Shown: positions 17,812-25,098, counted from the first letter of the stretch. The stretch: 64,000 nt of DNA from CAWGYT01 sp963826795 (GCA_963826795.1 CAWGYT010000002.1:1-64000); one strand, 5' to 3'. Translations and numbers: made by a program. Notes: a model not told the origin generated them from the letters alone.

Positions 17812-18105
17812 ATGCCGCTCATTCGTTTTCGCCCGGAAGTGGCGGACGATTTACGAACTGCTGTCGACTGGTACGAAGCGAAGAGAACCGGTTTAGGTGA
17901 TGAGTTTCTCGGTGAATATTGGTCAGCGATCGATCGAATCATCGACCAACCGCAGGGGTATGGCCTAGTTCACGCGGGGCTGCGAGCTTGTCGCCTATCC
18001 AGATTTCCTTACGTGATTCACTACCGCTGCAGCGAAGAAGAAATTCTCGTAGTCGCGGTGATGTTCGGTGGACGCGATGCTCCCGCGTGGTTCGAACGAG
18101 AGTAG
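17812..18105 (+). CDS. RelE/ParE-type toxin
   Basis: This 97-aa protein starts at the ATG at 17812. The pattern is that of ParE/RelE toxins: IRFRPEVADDLRTAVDWYE at the N-terminus, a long helix pair, then SRFPYVIHYRC and ILVVAVMFGGRDAPAW at the C-terminus. The target is DNA gyrase (ParE-like) or mRNA (RelE-like). The sequence alone does not decide. Such modules commonly stabilise integrative elements, which fits its place inside the island. Confidence 0.87.
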   Translation: MPLIRFRPEVADDLRTAVDWYEAKRTGLGDEFLGEYWSAIDRIIDQPQGYGLVHAGLRACRLSRFPYVIHYRCSEEEILVVAVMFGGRDAPAWFERE

Positions 18106-18240
18106 ATTGCCGCAGAAGCCGACCCTCGTGACACGCAGCTCCGCAAAGGCAACCGTCCCGAATAGCGTTCGTGCGGTCGCGAGTGGGAAGGGCTAAGATA
18201 ACGGAGCAGCGTCGGTCGGGTCGGGCGATCGAGAAAAGGC

Positions 18241-18381
18241 GATCTCTGCCTCCCTTTTTCGGGGACTGGGTAATTTGTTAATTGGAACCGATCACGCATT
18301 CATGTTACCCGCGGCCGAGTTGCGATGATCGGTTGGAAAGTATAGATCTTGCCCAGTCCCCGAAAAAGGGAGGCAGAGGTC
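18241..18381. repeat. inverted-repeat element (30-bp arms)
   Basis: Arms 18241-18270 and 18352-18381 are reverse complements with one mismatch, built around CTCCCTTTTTCGGGGACTGG. The 81-bp interior has no gene. A partial third arm (GGAAAAAGGGAGGC) follows at about 18390. It looks like a REP or MITE unit. Confidence 0.65.
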
Positions 18382-18606
18382 GATCGATCGGAAAAAGGGA
18401 GGCTTGGCAGGAATCCAGACGGTCTAAGATTGAATTTTCGGAGACCGAGACCGAGACGGACTAGTCGGCGGTGGCAGGAGAGGCACACTTCAGACCGTTT
18501 GCTTGCGGCTCCTCCACGTGACGCCGGCGGCTGTTGATCTAGACAGCAAACTCCGGCAGCAAACTCAAGCGATTGCAGGCAAACTCAAGGCGCGAACTCA
18601 GACGGT

Positions 18607-18936
18607 CTACTTCCCTGCACTCCACCGGTGGCGAACAACGCACCCATCGTGAATCGCATCATCCAACGGTTGTTGATCGGGACGCATCAACTGCTTCCGC
18701 AGCTCCGCGGGCACCCCTTCATCAACCGATGCGACGCCCACCTCCGGCCGGGTCGCTCTGAGATCCCACTGCTCCCAAGTCGGATCCGTGCCGTCAGGGA
18801 ATGCTCGCGCAGGGTTGGCAACCGTTTCAAAGCTATTGCCGACCTCTGCGGACCGCGTTTCGATTGCCTGCAGAACCCCGACCAGGGTGCAAAACGCAAT
18901 CAGAGCAAGACGCTGATCGAATGCGAAACCATGCAC
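18607..18936 (-). CDS. small secreted or anchored hypothetical protein
   Basis: This is a weakly supported 109-aa frame with a GTG start at 18936 behind AGAGGG. The N-terminus has a hydrophobic stretch (RLALIAFCTLVGVLQAI) that could be a signal peptide or anchor. The remainder is polar and acidic (ARAFPDGTDPTWEQWDL, EGVPAELRKQLMRPDQQP). I recognise no family. The stop codon falls in a CAGACGGTCTAC repeat unit, so the natural end may have been replaced. It could be a fragment. Confidence 0.35.
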   Translation of the reverse strand: MHGFAFDQRLALIAFCTLVGVLQAIETRSAEVGNSFETVANPARAFPDGTDPTWEQWDLRATRPEVGVASVDEGVPAELRKQLMRPDQQPLDDAIHDGCVVRHRWSAGK

Positions 18937-19282
18937 CCAAAAAATCCCTCTTGGCAAATGTCGATGCTCAGCAGACGTAACACCCTCGAGTGAACGTGAT
19001 CCGAAGAGCCTGCTAGGTGTCTGGTGCAAAGCGGCTAGGGGAAAACTCAAACGAGGAAAGCCGCAATCGGCCATCCCTCGGCTGGCATCTCATCTTGCTA
19101 ATCCCAACCAAACTTTCAGGAAATCCATTGCAAATGGTGCTTCCGAATATCACACTGCTGTCTTGAAGAGGCTGTCGCGCGAACAGGAAGCAAGCATGCT
19201 CGTGTGGGTTTCCGTTTTGAGGCGGCGAAGGTAGCGTTGCCTTCGCGGTGATTGACTGTTTTGTGAAGCGAGGGTCTTGGCA
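18937..19282. other. intergenic stretch, nothing recognised
   Basis: About 350 bp before the fourth PEP-CTERM gene. I see no gene or repeat here. The promoter of the downstream gene should be in this interval. Confidence 0.4.
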
Positions 19283-20515
19283 ATGAGTCTCCTGAGGCGG
19301 GCGGTTCTTGTTGTATTTGTTGTTGGTTCTGCCGGATTGTTGACATGGTCGTGTCCCGCGGAAGCGGCCGAATTACTCTACGTGTTTCAGCCGAACAATC
19401 CCGAACTGGACGACCTTCTTATTGAGCATTTTGAGCAGCGTCACAACGTGACCTCTTTGGATTCTGCCGATCCGGAGCTGCGCAATGCAGCGCTGAGTGC
19501 AGATGTCGTATTCGTGGCAGAATCGATCGGCTCGGGAACGATTGATCCCGACGTGAATGGAACCGTGTTTCATGATGTTTCGACACCGGTAGTCATCGCA
19601 GAAGCGTTTGCGTGGGACAATGCGTTTCTGACCGGTGACATTATTCACTTCGACTTCGGCAACACAGGACGCCCCGAGGCAATCGACGCGGATGAAGCGC
19701 TCACCGAACTACTTGACACAATCTACATCGCCGACCCGACGCACCCGCTGGCCGCGGGGTTTTCCGGTCCGGTGAAGGTGTATGAAGAACCATTCAGCTT
19801 GAACTATGCAGCGGTTGAATCACTCGGTTCCGGCGCCAAGGTCGTTGCGACAGTCGACGAGGCCGGGCAGTACGCCACCACGTTCGTGTACGAGGCAGGT
19901 TCAGAACTGGCCGACGGCTCCATCGCTGCTGGTAAACGGATTGCGTTATTTTTGGGGCAAGGCTCGTCCCTGCCGGTTCCTCCCGGTCCGCTTTTGAATT
20001 TCGATTACATCAGCGACGATGGCCTTAAACTCATTGATGCGGCGGTTGATTATGGCCTTGGACTCGGCGGTGTGCCGGGTGATTTCGACGGCAGTGGCGT
20101 CTTGGACCTGCCGGACATTGACCAGTTGACGGCAGCGTCGGCAAGCGGCAACGGCGACACCAAGTACGACGTCAATCAAGACGGCAGGGTCGATCGTGGT
20201 GACGTGGAATTGTGGATCAAGAGCAGAGATTTCGCATTTTCCTGGATCGGCGATTCTGATCTCAACGGGCTCTTCGAGAGTGGTGACTTCGTAAAAGTGT
20301 TTACGGAAGGTAAATACGAGACGAATCAGCCGGCCGTGTGGTCGCAGGGCGACTGGAACGGCGATGGACTATTTGACTCGTCCGATTTCGTCGCAGCCTT
20401 CACCGATGGTGGATACGAAGTGGGCCCCCGCTCAGAAGTGGCCGCGATCCCTGAACCCGCGAGCATCTTCCTCATGGCAGTCGGACTGGTGATCCTCAGA
20501 TTGACTCGCCGTTGA
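19283..20515 (+). CDS. dockerin PEP-CTERM secreted protein
   Basis: This 410-aa protein starts at the ATG at 19283 with a signal peptide (VLVVFVVGSAGLLTW, then AEA). The N-terminal two-thirds resembles a glutamine-amidotransferase-like or flavodoxin-like alpha/beta domain of secreted proteins (ELLYVFQPNNPELDDLLIEH, then VVFVAES), with no catalytic Cys obvious to me. Dockerin repeats follow (GDFDGSGVLDLPDID, DVNQDGRVDRGDVE, GDSDLNGLFESGDF, GDWNGDGLFDSSDF). The tail is IPEPAS, a hydrophobic helix, then RLTRR. It is the last gene of the island. Confidence 0.85.
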   Translation: MSLLRRAVLVVFVVGSAGLLTWSCPAEAAELLYVFQPNNPELDDLLIEHFEQRHNVTSLDSADPELRNAALSADVVFVAESIGSGTIDPDVNGTVFHDVSTPVVIAEAFAWDNAFLTGDIIHFDFGNTGRPEAIDADEALTELLDTIYIADPTHPLAAGFSGPVKVYEEPFSLNYAAVESLGSGAKVVATVDEAGQYATTFVYEAGSELADGSIAAGKRIALFLGQGSSLPVPPGPLLNFDYISDDGLKLIDAAVDYGLGLGGVPGDFDGSGVLDLPDIDQLTAASASGNGDTKYDVNQDGRVDRGDVELWIKSRDFAFSWIGDSDLNGLFESGDFVKVFTEGKYETNQPAVWSQGDWNGDGLFDSSDFVAAFTDGGYEVGPRSEVAAIPEPASIFLMAVGLVILRLTRR

Positions 20516-20884
20516 GATCGGTGTGTCTGCCAGGATTTCTTGCACGAAGCGAGTGCTGCTGTCAGGGAGTACCAGACGGTCTATTGTCCGCTCCTTCCGC
20601 TAAGGGCCCGCCCGCGGGCAAGGCCGTACTGCTGACGGCGGAGTTCGGGAGCTGACCGCATGCTTCAAAAGCCAACGTCGGGCACGACCTCCGGCAGTTT
20701 GATTGTCGAGGCAGCCCTCCAATTCATGGATCAGCAAGACGAGCTATAGCCACAAGGGGTTGCCTTTGTCGGATGACGACTCGTCGTGGCCAGTTCGGCG
20801 GTCGGGAAAGGAAAATGGTCTCGAAAGCGGGCCCCAAGTCGGCGTTGGATTCGCGCGGGTGGTCGACGCGAGACTGCGCGCCAT
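20516..20884. other. right-end non-coding part of the island
   Basis: About 370 bp with no supported gene. One AGACGGTCT motif copy occurs at 20573-20583. Confidence 0.45.
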
Positions 20885-20908
20885 CTCAACACTCCACCAA
20901 CACTCCAC
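20885..20908 (+). repeat. candidate integrase arm-type repeat (right end)
   Basis: Two tandem AACACTCCA-type units match 57-80 in 22 of 24 positions and the same orientation. They lie about 113 bp inside the right attachment site. Confidence 0.5.
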
Positions 20909-21010
20909 GCGTAGGCGACGATGGGCTACGCGACGCTGAACCCGGCGCTGAGCCTTGATTTTCCGGCGAACACGTAGCCCAGCGTCGGGTGGCGTCGCGT
21001 CACCATCGAA

Positions 21011-21054
21011 CTCCGGAGCGGAAGGTTAGAGGTTCGAATCCTGTCGGGGATACT
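21011..21054 (+). repeat. attR: tRNA-Arg(CCG)-like 3' half
   Basis: The segment starts with a CTCCGGA heptamer that fits a tRNA-Arg(CCG) anticodon loop and runs through the T arm to the acceptor end. From 21021 it repeats positions 2-35. No 5' half of a tRNA precedes it, and the T stem has one mismatch (AGAGG against CCTGT), so it is a non-functional fragment. Identity beginning at the anticodon loop is typical of integrase sites in tRNA genes. Confidence 0.8.
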
Positions 21055-21207
21055 TCCTCTATACCGCGCTGCAGATCGATGCAGTCTCGACTCACCGAGT
21101 GCAGCTCGGTGCAAAAACTCCGCCCCCGTTTGGAGTTGGGGCGACTCTTCCGCGGCCAACTCTCGCCGCTCGGCCAAGTGCAGCTTGATGCAATTCGATG
21201 CAATTCG

Positions 21208-21345
21208 AGCCCAGGAGAGGAGAGCTGTATAGCACCCTTTCTGGCACCCTTGTCACCACTGTTGGCACGTTTTTCCGGGCAGAACGGGGCTGCAGTGCGG
21301 TCGATTTCGGGCCAAAGGGCCGAGGGTCGGTACAGAACGGACTAT
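21208..21345. repeat. diverged repeat, outer copy (partner at 4927-5065)
   Basis: Related to the internal island sequence at 4927-5065, strongest over CTGGCACCCTTGTCACCACT. It lies 150 bp beyond the right attachment site and may be the residue of an earlier integrase gene or integration event. Confidence 0.5.
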
Positions 21346-21484
21346 TTCCGGGGCTACTTCAGGAGGCCTGGAATCGCTCGCGAGAGAGACATTAGTGCAA
21401 CAGCGTCGTTCGTGATTTGTGGCAATTCTGGATTCGAAGAGAACTTGACGATGACGTTTCGCCTCAGCGGGTCGACAAAACAGT

Positions 21485-21724
21485 GTTGACCCCAGCGTTG
21501 CAGAAAAACTGCTTTGTGGCCAAGCCTTCGGGAGGGCGAAGCTCCTGCTGAGCCTTCTTTGACAGCGTCTTCCGCTCCTGCGGCTCGGCAGGAGCCTCGC
21601 CCTCCCGGTGCGCCTGGATCTCACCGGATGTGAGATCCAGCAACAAGCGATGGCAAGTTCGAAGACCCCTGGTTTTCTCAGTCCAACTCACACTCGCAAA
21701 GAATCCTTTATGCAACTACAGGGT
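21485..21724. mobile_element. 240-bp REP-type repeat, copy A
   Basis: This is the exact-length inverted partner of 60224-60463. It contains two hairpins: CTGGATCTCACC paired with GTGAGATCCAG, and a GGGAGGGCGA / TCGCCCTCCC pair around AGGAGCC. The interior frame reading HREGEAPAEP is a familiar artefact of such planctomycete repeats and not a gene. Confidence 0.75.
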
Positions 21725-21998
21725 GAACCCACCAGGAAAGTATTTTGCGAACGGATCGTTGAACTTGTCGCGCATTGTATGGATGACCTCCTCGGTCAGG
21801 ACCACGTCTCCGAATTCTGATCAGGCAGGTGACAAAATATGAGTACGCTCCCCGGCCGAATGCGTTTCTTTTCCAGGGAGTAGTCAACTCTTCCCGATGC
21901 TCTACGGATAAGGAAGGCGGCCTCCGCGAGAACCGATCGAAAGTCTTCCATTTTTCAGTGAACCACTTCCAGTCAACGGCGTCTATACCCTTACTCAC
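21715..21998 (-). pseudogene. possible degraded gene remnant
   Basis: Two minus-strand frames carry protein-like text. One reads DAVDWKWFTEKWKTFDR upstream. The other ends with DVVLTEEVIHTMRDKF and then NDPFAKYFPGGFTL before a TAG that lies at the edge of the 240-bp repeat. The combination suggests a frameshifted end of a gene of unknown family. Support is weak. Confidence 0.25.
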
Positions 21999-22258
21999 CC
22001 GGAAGAGGCGTTCGCCTCAATGAATAATCATCAAGGCTGAAGGAACAGGAACAATGACTTCAAGACGGCTGAGTACCAGGCAGAACGCGACGCCCGCAAG
22101 GGGCGGGTGTTTTGGCGGCATCGCTTGTGAACAAGCGAATATGTTGCCGTCGCATCCCTTGCGCTTGTGACATTCGGCCGTATTCTTGCGAATCACGCAA
22201 AGCTCGGTGTCACGGCGACATCGGGCTTTTTTCGTGGATCCATCCAACACAGAAAGAC
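21999..22258. other. intergenic stretch before the tRNA array
   Basis: No gene or clear repeat was recognised. A G/C-rich segment followed by six T residues (near 22225-22236) could be a weak terminator or leader hairpin. Confidence 0.35.
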
Positions 22259-22349
22259 GGACTGGTAGCTGAGACGCGACCAACCTTCGGTCCGTGCCCG
22301 GCACCTGCCTGAAGTGCAGGAGACGAGGATTCGAGCGCCTCCCAGTCCA
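22259..22349 (+). tRNA. tRNA-Phe(GAA)-like with 22-nt insert in D arm
   Basis: The acceptor stem is GGACTGG/CCAGTCC with discriminator A. The anticodon arm CCTGC-CTGAAGT-GCAGG gives anticodon GAA. The D arm is expanded by a hairpin element at 22278-22299. The T stem has one mismatch. No CCA is encoded. Confidence 0.65.
22278..22299 (-). repeat. tRNA-invading palindromic element, copy 1
   Basis: On the minus strand this reads GGGC, stem ACGGACC, loop GAA, stem GGTTGGT, C. It lies in the D arm of the Phe gene. Confidence 0.75.
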
Positions 22350-22385
22350 CTTCGTGAAAGGTGTGCGCACACAAGAACACTACAC

Positions 22386-22475
22386 GGCCCGTTCGTCTAA
22401 CGGCAGCGACCAACCTGCGGTCGGTGCCCGGAGCCCCTCAAGCTCGCGATACGGGTTCAAGTCCCGTACGGGTCA
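22386..22475 (+). tRNA. tRNA-Glu(CTC)-like with 22-nt insert in D arm
   Basis: The acceptor is GGCCCGT/ACGGGTC with discriminator A. The T stem is ACGGG/CCCGT. The 4-bp anticodon stem GAGC/GCTC encloses CCCTCAA, giving anticodon CTC with C instead of U at position 33. The acceptor and D-arm text are typical of bacterial Glu tRNAs. An element at 22408-22429 interrupts the D arm; its first bases GAC could pair with the D-stem GTC. Confidence 0.6.
22408..22429 (-). repeat. tRNA-invading palindromic element, copy 2
   Basis: On the minus strand this reads GGGC, stem ACCGACC, loop GCA, stem GGTTGGT, C. It lies in the D arm of the Glu gene. Confidence 0.75.
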
Positions 22476-22482
22476 CTGATAC

Positions 22483-22566
22483 CGCCAAGTGGCGGAACTG
22501 GTATACGCGCGACGCTCAGAACGTCGTGTCCGCATCGACATGCGAGTTCGACTCTCGCCTTGGCTA
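22483..22566 (+). tRNA. tRNA-Leu(CAG)
   Basis: The acceptor is GCCAAG/CTTGGC with discriminator A. The D-arm text GGCGGAACTGGTATACGC is typical of Leu. The anticodon arm GACG-CTCAGAA-CGTC gives CAG. A long class II variable arm and T stem GCGAG/CTCGC follow. The outermost acceptor pair is mismatched. No insert. Confidence 0.8.
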
Positions 22567-22573
22567 CTGATAT

Positions 22574-22643
22574 TGCAGGTGCGGCTGGTGCCCAACTGAC
22601 TTTCATACGGTCGGTGCGCTCGGTTCGAAACCGAGACCTGCAA
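22574..22643 (+). tRNA. tRNA-Met(CAT)-like with reduced D arm
   Basis: The acceptor is TGCAGGT/ACCTGCA with discriminator A. The T stem is CTCGG/CCGAG. The anticodon arm TGACT-TTCATAC-GGTCG gives CAT, with two wobble pairs. The D arm is only GGC-TGGT-GCC. A register shifted by two would give TTC (Glu), so the isotype is not certain. Confidence 0.5.
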
Positions 22644-22645
22644 CT

Positions 22646-22714
22646 CGCGGGTGGGCCAGTGCTCATTCGGGCCTCATAAGCCTGAACCGCCGGGTGCGAC
22701 TCCCGGACCCGCCA
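22646..22714 (+). tRNA. tRNA-Met(CAT), initiator-like acceptor
   Basis: The acceptor is CGCGGGT/ACCCGCC, with an unpaired 1-72 (C opposite C) as in initiator tRNAs, and discriminator A. The anticodon arm CGGGC-CTCATAA-GCCTG gives CAT. The T stem is CCGGG-type. The D arm is short. The unpaired first position suggests an initiator, or a mutated elongator. Confidence 0.6.
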
Positions 22715-22719
22715 CTTGC

Positions 22720-22816
22720 GGCCGAGTACGCAAACAGGCAAAGCGGTCACCGACCAACGCTGCGCGTCGGTGCCCGGAGCGTGGCGATTTTGCAGGTTCG
22801 ATTCCTGCCTCGGTCA
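22720..22816 (+). tRNA. tRNA-like gene with 24-nt insert in anticodon loop
   Basis: The acceptor is GGCCGAG/CTCGGTC with discriminator A. The D arm is CGC-AAACAGGCAAA-GCG and the T stem GCAGG/CCTGC. When 22752-22775 is removed, the anticodon stem becomes GTCAC/GTGGC with loop CGGAGC, so the element sits in the anticodon loop. The isotype cannot be assigned safely; GGA (Ser) is one possible reading. Confidence 0.55.
22752..22775 (-). repeat. tRNA-invading palindromic element, copy 3
   Basis: On the minus strand this reads GGGC, stem ACCGACGC, loop GCA, stem GCGTTGGT, C. It lies in the anticodon loop. Confidence 0.75.
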
Positions 22817-22824
22817 CTGACAAC

Positions 22825-22919
22825 AATCCCGTGGTCCAACGGCGAAGACGCCTGCGTCGGGCACCGACTGCGCAGCGTTGGTCGACAGGAGAGTGCCCGT
22901 TCGATTCCAGCCGGGATCA
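22825..22919 (+). tRNA. tRNA-like gene with 25-nt insert in anticodon loop
   Basis: The acceptor is ATCCCG/CGGGAT with discriminator A. The D-arm text GTGGTCCAACGGCGAAGACGC resembles Gly or Gln tRNAs. The anticodon stem CCTG/CAGG is separated by CGTC, the element at 22859-22883, and GA. The T stem is poorly paired. The isotype is undetermined. Confidence 0.5.
22859..22883 (+). repeat. tRNA-invading palindromic element, copy 4
   Basis: This reads GGGC, stem ACCGAC(T)GC with one bulged T, loop GCA, stem GCGTTGGT, C, on the plus strand. Confidence 0.75.
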
Positions 22920-22931
22920 CTTGAGAGTAAT

Positions 22932-23001
22932 GGTCTGTAGGTATTCCGGCAGCACACGTCCGTGGTAAGGCGGAGACCGGGTTCGACTCCCGGACGGACC
23001 T
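22932..23001 (+). tRNA. tRNA-Thr(GGT)
   Basis: The acceptor is GGTCTGT/ACGGACC. The T stem is CCGGG/CCCGG. The anticodon loop GTGGTAA gives GGT. The anticodon stem (CGTCC against GGCGG) has two mismatches. No insert. Confidence 0.65.
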
Positions 23002-23016
23002 CTCAAAACGACATTC

Positions 23017-23088
23017 GGGCCGGCATGCCGTTGGGGGCGACTGACCCTTGCAAGGTCGGTGTGATGGGTTCGACTCCCATGCGGTCCA
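23017..23088 (+). tRNA. tRNA-Ala(TGC)
   Basis: The acceptor is GGGCCG/CGGTCC with discriminator A. The anticodon arm TGACC-CTTGCAA-GGTCG gives TGC. The T stem is ATGGG/CCCAT. The trailer is CTGAC. Confidence 0.75.
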
Positions 23089-23107
23089 CTGACATTTGAA
23101 AACATAC

Positions 23108-23193
23108 GGAAGGTAGCCGGATACGGCTCGCCGGGCCGGTTTGCTAAACCGTGCGACCATCGGGTCATGTGGGTTCAAATCCCATGCCTTCCG
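23108..23193 (+). tRNA. tRNA-Ser(GCT)
   Basis: The acceptor is GGAAGGT/GCCTTCC with discriminator G, as in Ser tRNAs. The anticodon arm CGGT-TTGCTAA-ACCG gives GCT. A long variable arm and T stem ATGGG-type/CCCAT follow. Confidence 0.8.
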
Positions 23194-23205
23194 CTTAACT
23201 GAAAT

Positions 23206-23277
23206 GGCTCGATGGTGAAACGGACATCATGTCTCGCTTCTAACGAGATGGTCCAGGTTCGAATCCTGGTCGGGCCA
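23206..23277 (+). tRNA. tRNA-Arg(TCT)
   Basis: The acceptor is GGCTCGA/TCGGGCC with discriminator A. The anticodon arm TCTCG-CTTCTAA-CGAGA is perfect and gives TCT. The T stem is CCAGG/CCTGG. The trailer is CTGAC. Confidence 0.88.
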
Positions 23278-23291
23278 CTGACTGAACAAAC

Positions 23292-23401
23292 GGAAGGGCA
23301 ACCCGATTGGCGACGGGACCCGGTTGGAAGCCGGTCGAGCATTTTCAAAACGCCTTGCGGGTTCGACTCCGGGCACCGACGCGAAGCGTTGGTCCCTTCC
23401 G
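23292..23401 (+). tRNA. tRNA-Ser(GGA)-like with 24-nt insert in T stem
   Basis: The acceptor is GGAAGGG/CCCTTCC with discriminator G. The anticodon arm CCGG-TTGGAAG-CCGG gives GGA. There is a long variable arm. The 3' strand of the T stem is interrupted after its first two bases by the element at 23371-23394, which should destroy the T arm unless it is removed or tolerated. Confidence 0.65.
23371..23394 (+). repeat. tRNA-invading palindromic element, copy 5
   Basis: This reads GGGC, stem ACCGACGC, loop GAA, stem GCGTTGGT, C, on the plus strand. It lies in the 3' strand of the T stem. Confidence 0.75.
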
Positions 23402-23442
23402 CCTGTACTGAGGATCGTATTTCGTTTTTGGAGGACTGAACC

Positions 23443-24240
23443 ATGAACGCGCACTTGATTGAACGACATTTCGGGAAGATCGGTGCACGCGCCAAGGTTC
23501 ACCCGGATATGCGACGCGATCGCACCGGCGTGACGATCGATATCGCCCACGACGGTGAGGGCGAATTCTTCGACATCGCGCTGACTCAGCCTCGGCTGGC
23601 CGACGTGCGGGTCGTGGATACTCAGCCGCGGATTCGGCATTTGCTGCTGATGTCCGAGCAGGAAGATGGAAAGCACAAGTTCCTGTGCGGACACGACGAG
23701 CGGCACTGGTTCGTCGCCGCGGTACCGGAGCGAGCTTCGGTATCGAACGTCAAGACGGCGTTCGAGGCTCTGAAGCCGGTAACCGTGCGTCAGCGCGAGG
23801 ACCGGCTGAAGGTCAAGTCGCGGAAGCGGAACCGCCGGCGCAACGAGGCCTTCATCCGCCAGGGTGAGTGGTTCTTCGTGCCTGTGCCGGATTGGCTTCG
23901 CGTCGACGAGCGACTGATCTTCCGCAACGAGCCGATCGCGCGTGGTGGCGGAAAGCCTCACATGTGCGAGGAGCTGGTGCGGCAGGGTGGTGAGCTGGTC
24001 TACGTTAGCCCGCAGCATCCGCAGGGTCTGACGGAGATGCAGCACCGCCGGCTGATCAGCCGCAACCCGAAGCTGCGAAACCTGCAGTGGGTCGTGCACC
24101 GTCGCAACCCGCTGGTGTTCGTACGCGGAAAGGTGCGCCACGCCGATCACAAGACGATTGTCCTGGACGGCTGGCACCAGGTGCTAATGAACACCGAGAC
24201 ACAGTCGGTGGCCATGCGCCACGTGGCGTTTATTGACTGA
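23443..24240 (+). CDS. unknown basic protein encoded inside the tRNA array
   Basis: This 265-aa soluble protein has no signal peptide or membrane span and no family I recognise. The ATG at 23443 has GGAGG at nine bases. The centre is very basic (LKVKSRKRNRRRNEAF near residues 122-140), which suggests nucleic acid or tRNA binding. It is followed by a compact conserved-looking part (GEWFFVPVPDWL; PHMCEELV; VFVRGKVRHADHKTIVL; WHQVLMNTE). tRNA genes lie directly on both sides, so it probably travels with the array. Any role in tRNA processing, protection or array mobility is speculation. Confidence 0.8.
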   Translation: MNAHLIERHFGKIGARAKVHPDMRRDRTGVTIDIAHDGEGEFFDIALTQPRLADVRVVDTQPRIRHLLLMSEQEDGKHKFLCGHDERHWFVAAVPERASVSNVKTAFEALKPVTVRQREDRLKVKSRKRNRRRNEAFIRQGEWFFVPVPDWLRVDERLIFRNEPIARGGGKPHMCEELVRQGGELVYVSPQHPQGLTEMQHRRLISRNPKLRNLQWVVHRRNPLVFVRGKVRHADHKTIVLDGWHQVLMNTETQSVAMRHVAFID

Positions 24241-24251
24241 CAACTTCAACC

Positions 24252-24282
24252 TGGGCCGTCGCACTTCGGTGACGGCGGCCCA
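24252..24282 (+). terminator. GC-rich hairpin after the 265-aa gene
   Basis: GGGCCGTC and GACGGCGGCCC form a bulged stem around CACTTCGG just after the stop at 24240. No T-run follows, so it is either a weak terminator or a processing hairpin before tRNA-His. Confidence 0.35.
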
Positions 24283-24290
24283 CATTTAGC

Positions 24291-24357
24291 GTGGTGTACG
24301 TGGTAGGCACGCCTGCCTGTGAAGCAGGAGGTATGGGTTCGACTCCCTTCGGTCACC
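24291..24357 (+). tRNA. tRNA-His(GTG)
   Basis: The anticodon arm CCTGC-CTGTGAA-GCAGG is perfect and gives GTG. The T loop TTCGACT lies between ATGGG and CCCTT. The acceptor (GTGGTGT against CGGTCAC) is only partly paired, so ends are approximate. Confidence 0.65.
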
Positions 24358-24384
24358 CTTCGGAACAGAGAAAAGGAATCGATC

Positions 24385-24982
24385 ATGGTAGCGAAGATGC
24401 TGCAGCGGCCGGCGCTGGTGCTTGAACCGCAACTGGCAGCCGGTGAACGTCGCCACCGTGGCGCGGGCACTGGTGCTGTTGTGGAACGAGTCGGCGCGGG
24501 TCGTCGATCCGTCCGACTACCAGACCTACACCTGGGAGGATTGGTCGAAGCTGCGGCCCCGCGGCGACGAGCGGTACATCCAGGCCGTACGGTTTCGGCT
24601 GCGTGTGCCGGAAGTGATTACGTTGACCGACTACGATCGGTTGCCTTCGGCGGCCGTGTCGTTCAGCCGGCGGAACATTTTCAAGCGTGACCACTACACG
24701 TGCCAGTACTGCAGCCGCCAGCCCGGCAGCGAGGAACTGACGATCGACCACGTCGTGCCTCGAGCCCAGGGTGGTGAGTCGCGGTGGGACAACTGCGTGC
24801 TGGCCTGCTTGACGTGCAACCATCGCAAGGCGGACCGCACGCCACAGCAGGCCAAGTTGCGACTGCGCAAGCAGCCAGCCCAGCCGAAGTGGAACCCGCT
24901 TTACACAGCGCACGAAGTGCGAATGGAAAGCTGGTCGAAGTTCGTCAGTGAGGCGTACTGGAACGTCGAGCTGGCGAAGTAA
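24385..24982 (+). CDS. HNH endonuclease, frameshifted near the N-terminus
   Basis: The HNH/zinc-knuckle core is intact: CQYC, then TIDHVVPRAQGG, then N and CLTC with HRKADRT. Counting from the TTG at 24422, these are C94/C97, D109-H110, N124, C129/C132 and H134. The family's normal N-terminus (MVAKMLQRPALVL) lies in another frame from the ATG at 24385, and one extra T near 24420 separates them. The whole therefore reads as a roughly 199-aa protein with a single-base lesion. This HNH type is common in planctomycetes. Position inside the array suggests a link with tRNA-gene mobility, which is inference. A terminator follows. Confidence 0.8.
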
Positions 24983-24995
24983 TTGGCAACGATCG

Positions 24996-25025
24996 CTCCC
25001 GGTTTCAGTCGCCGGGAGTGTTTTT
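24996..25025 (+). terminator. intrinsic terminator after HNH gene
   Basis: A 7-bp perfect stem CTCCCGG/CCGGGAG with a 9-nt loop is followed by TGTTTTT, 14 bp after the HNH stop. tRNA-Trp starts right behind it. Confidence 0.75.
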
Positions 25026-25028
25026 CAC

Positions 25029-25098
25029 ACGAGTGTGCTCCTGGGAGGGCAGCCAGCCTCCAAAACTGGCGGACGGGGTTCGACTCCTCGCGCTCGTG
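25029..25098 (+). tRNA. tRNA-Trp(CCA)
   Basis: The acceptor is ACGAGTG/CGCTCGT with discriminator G. The anticodon loop CTCCAAA gives CCA, with stem CCAGC against ACTGG (one mismatch). The T stem is CGGGG/CCTCG. Confidence 0.82.
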
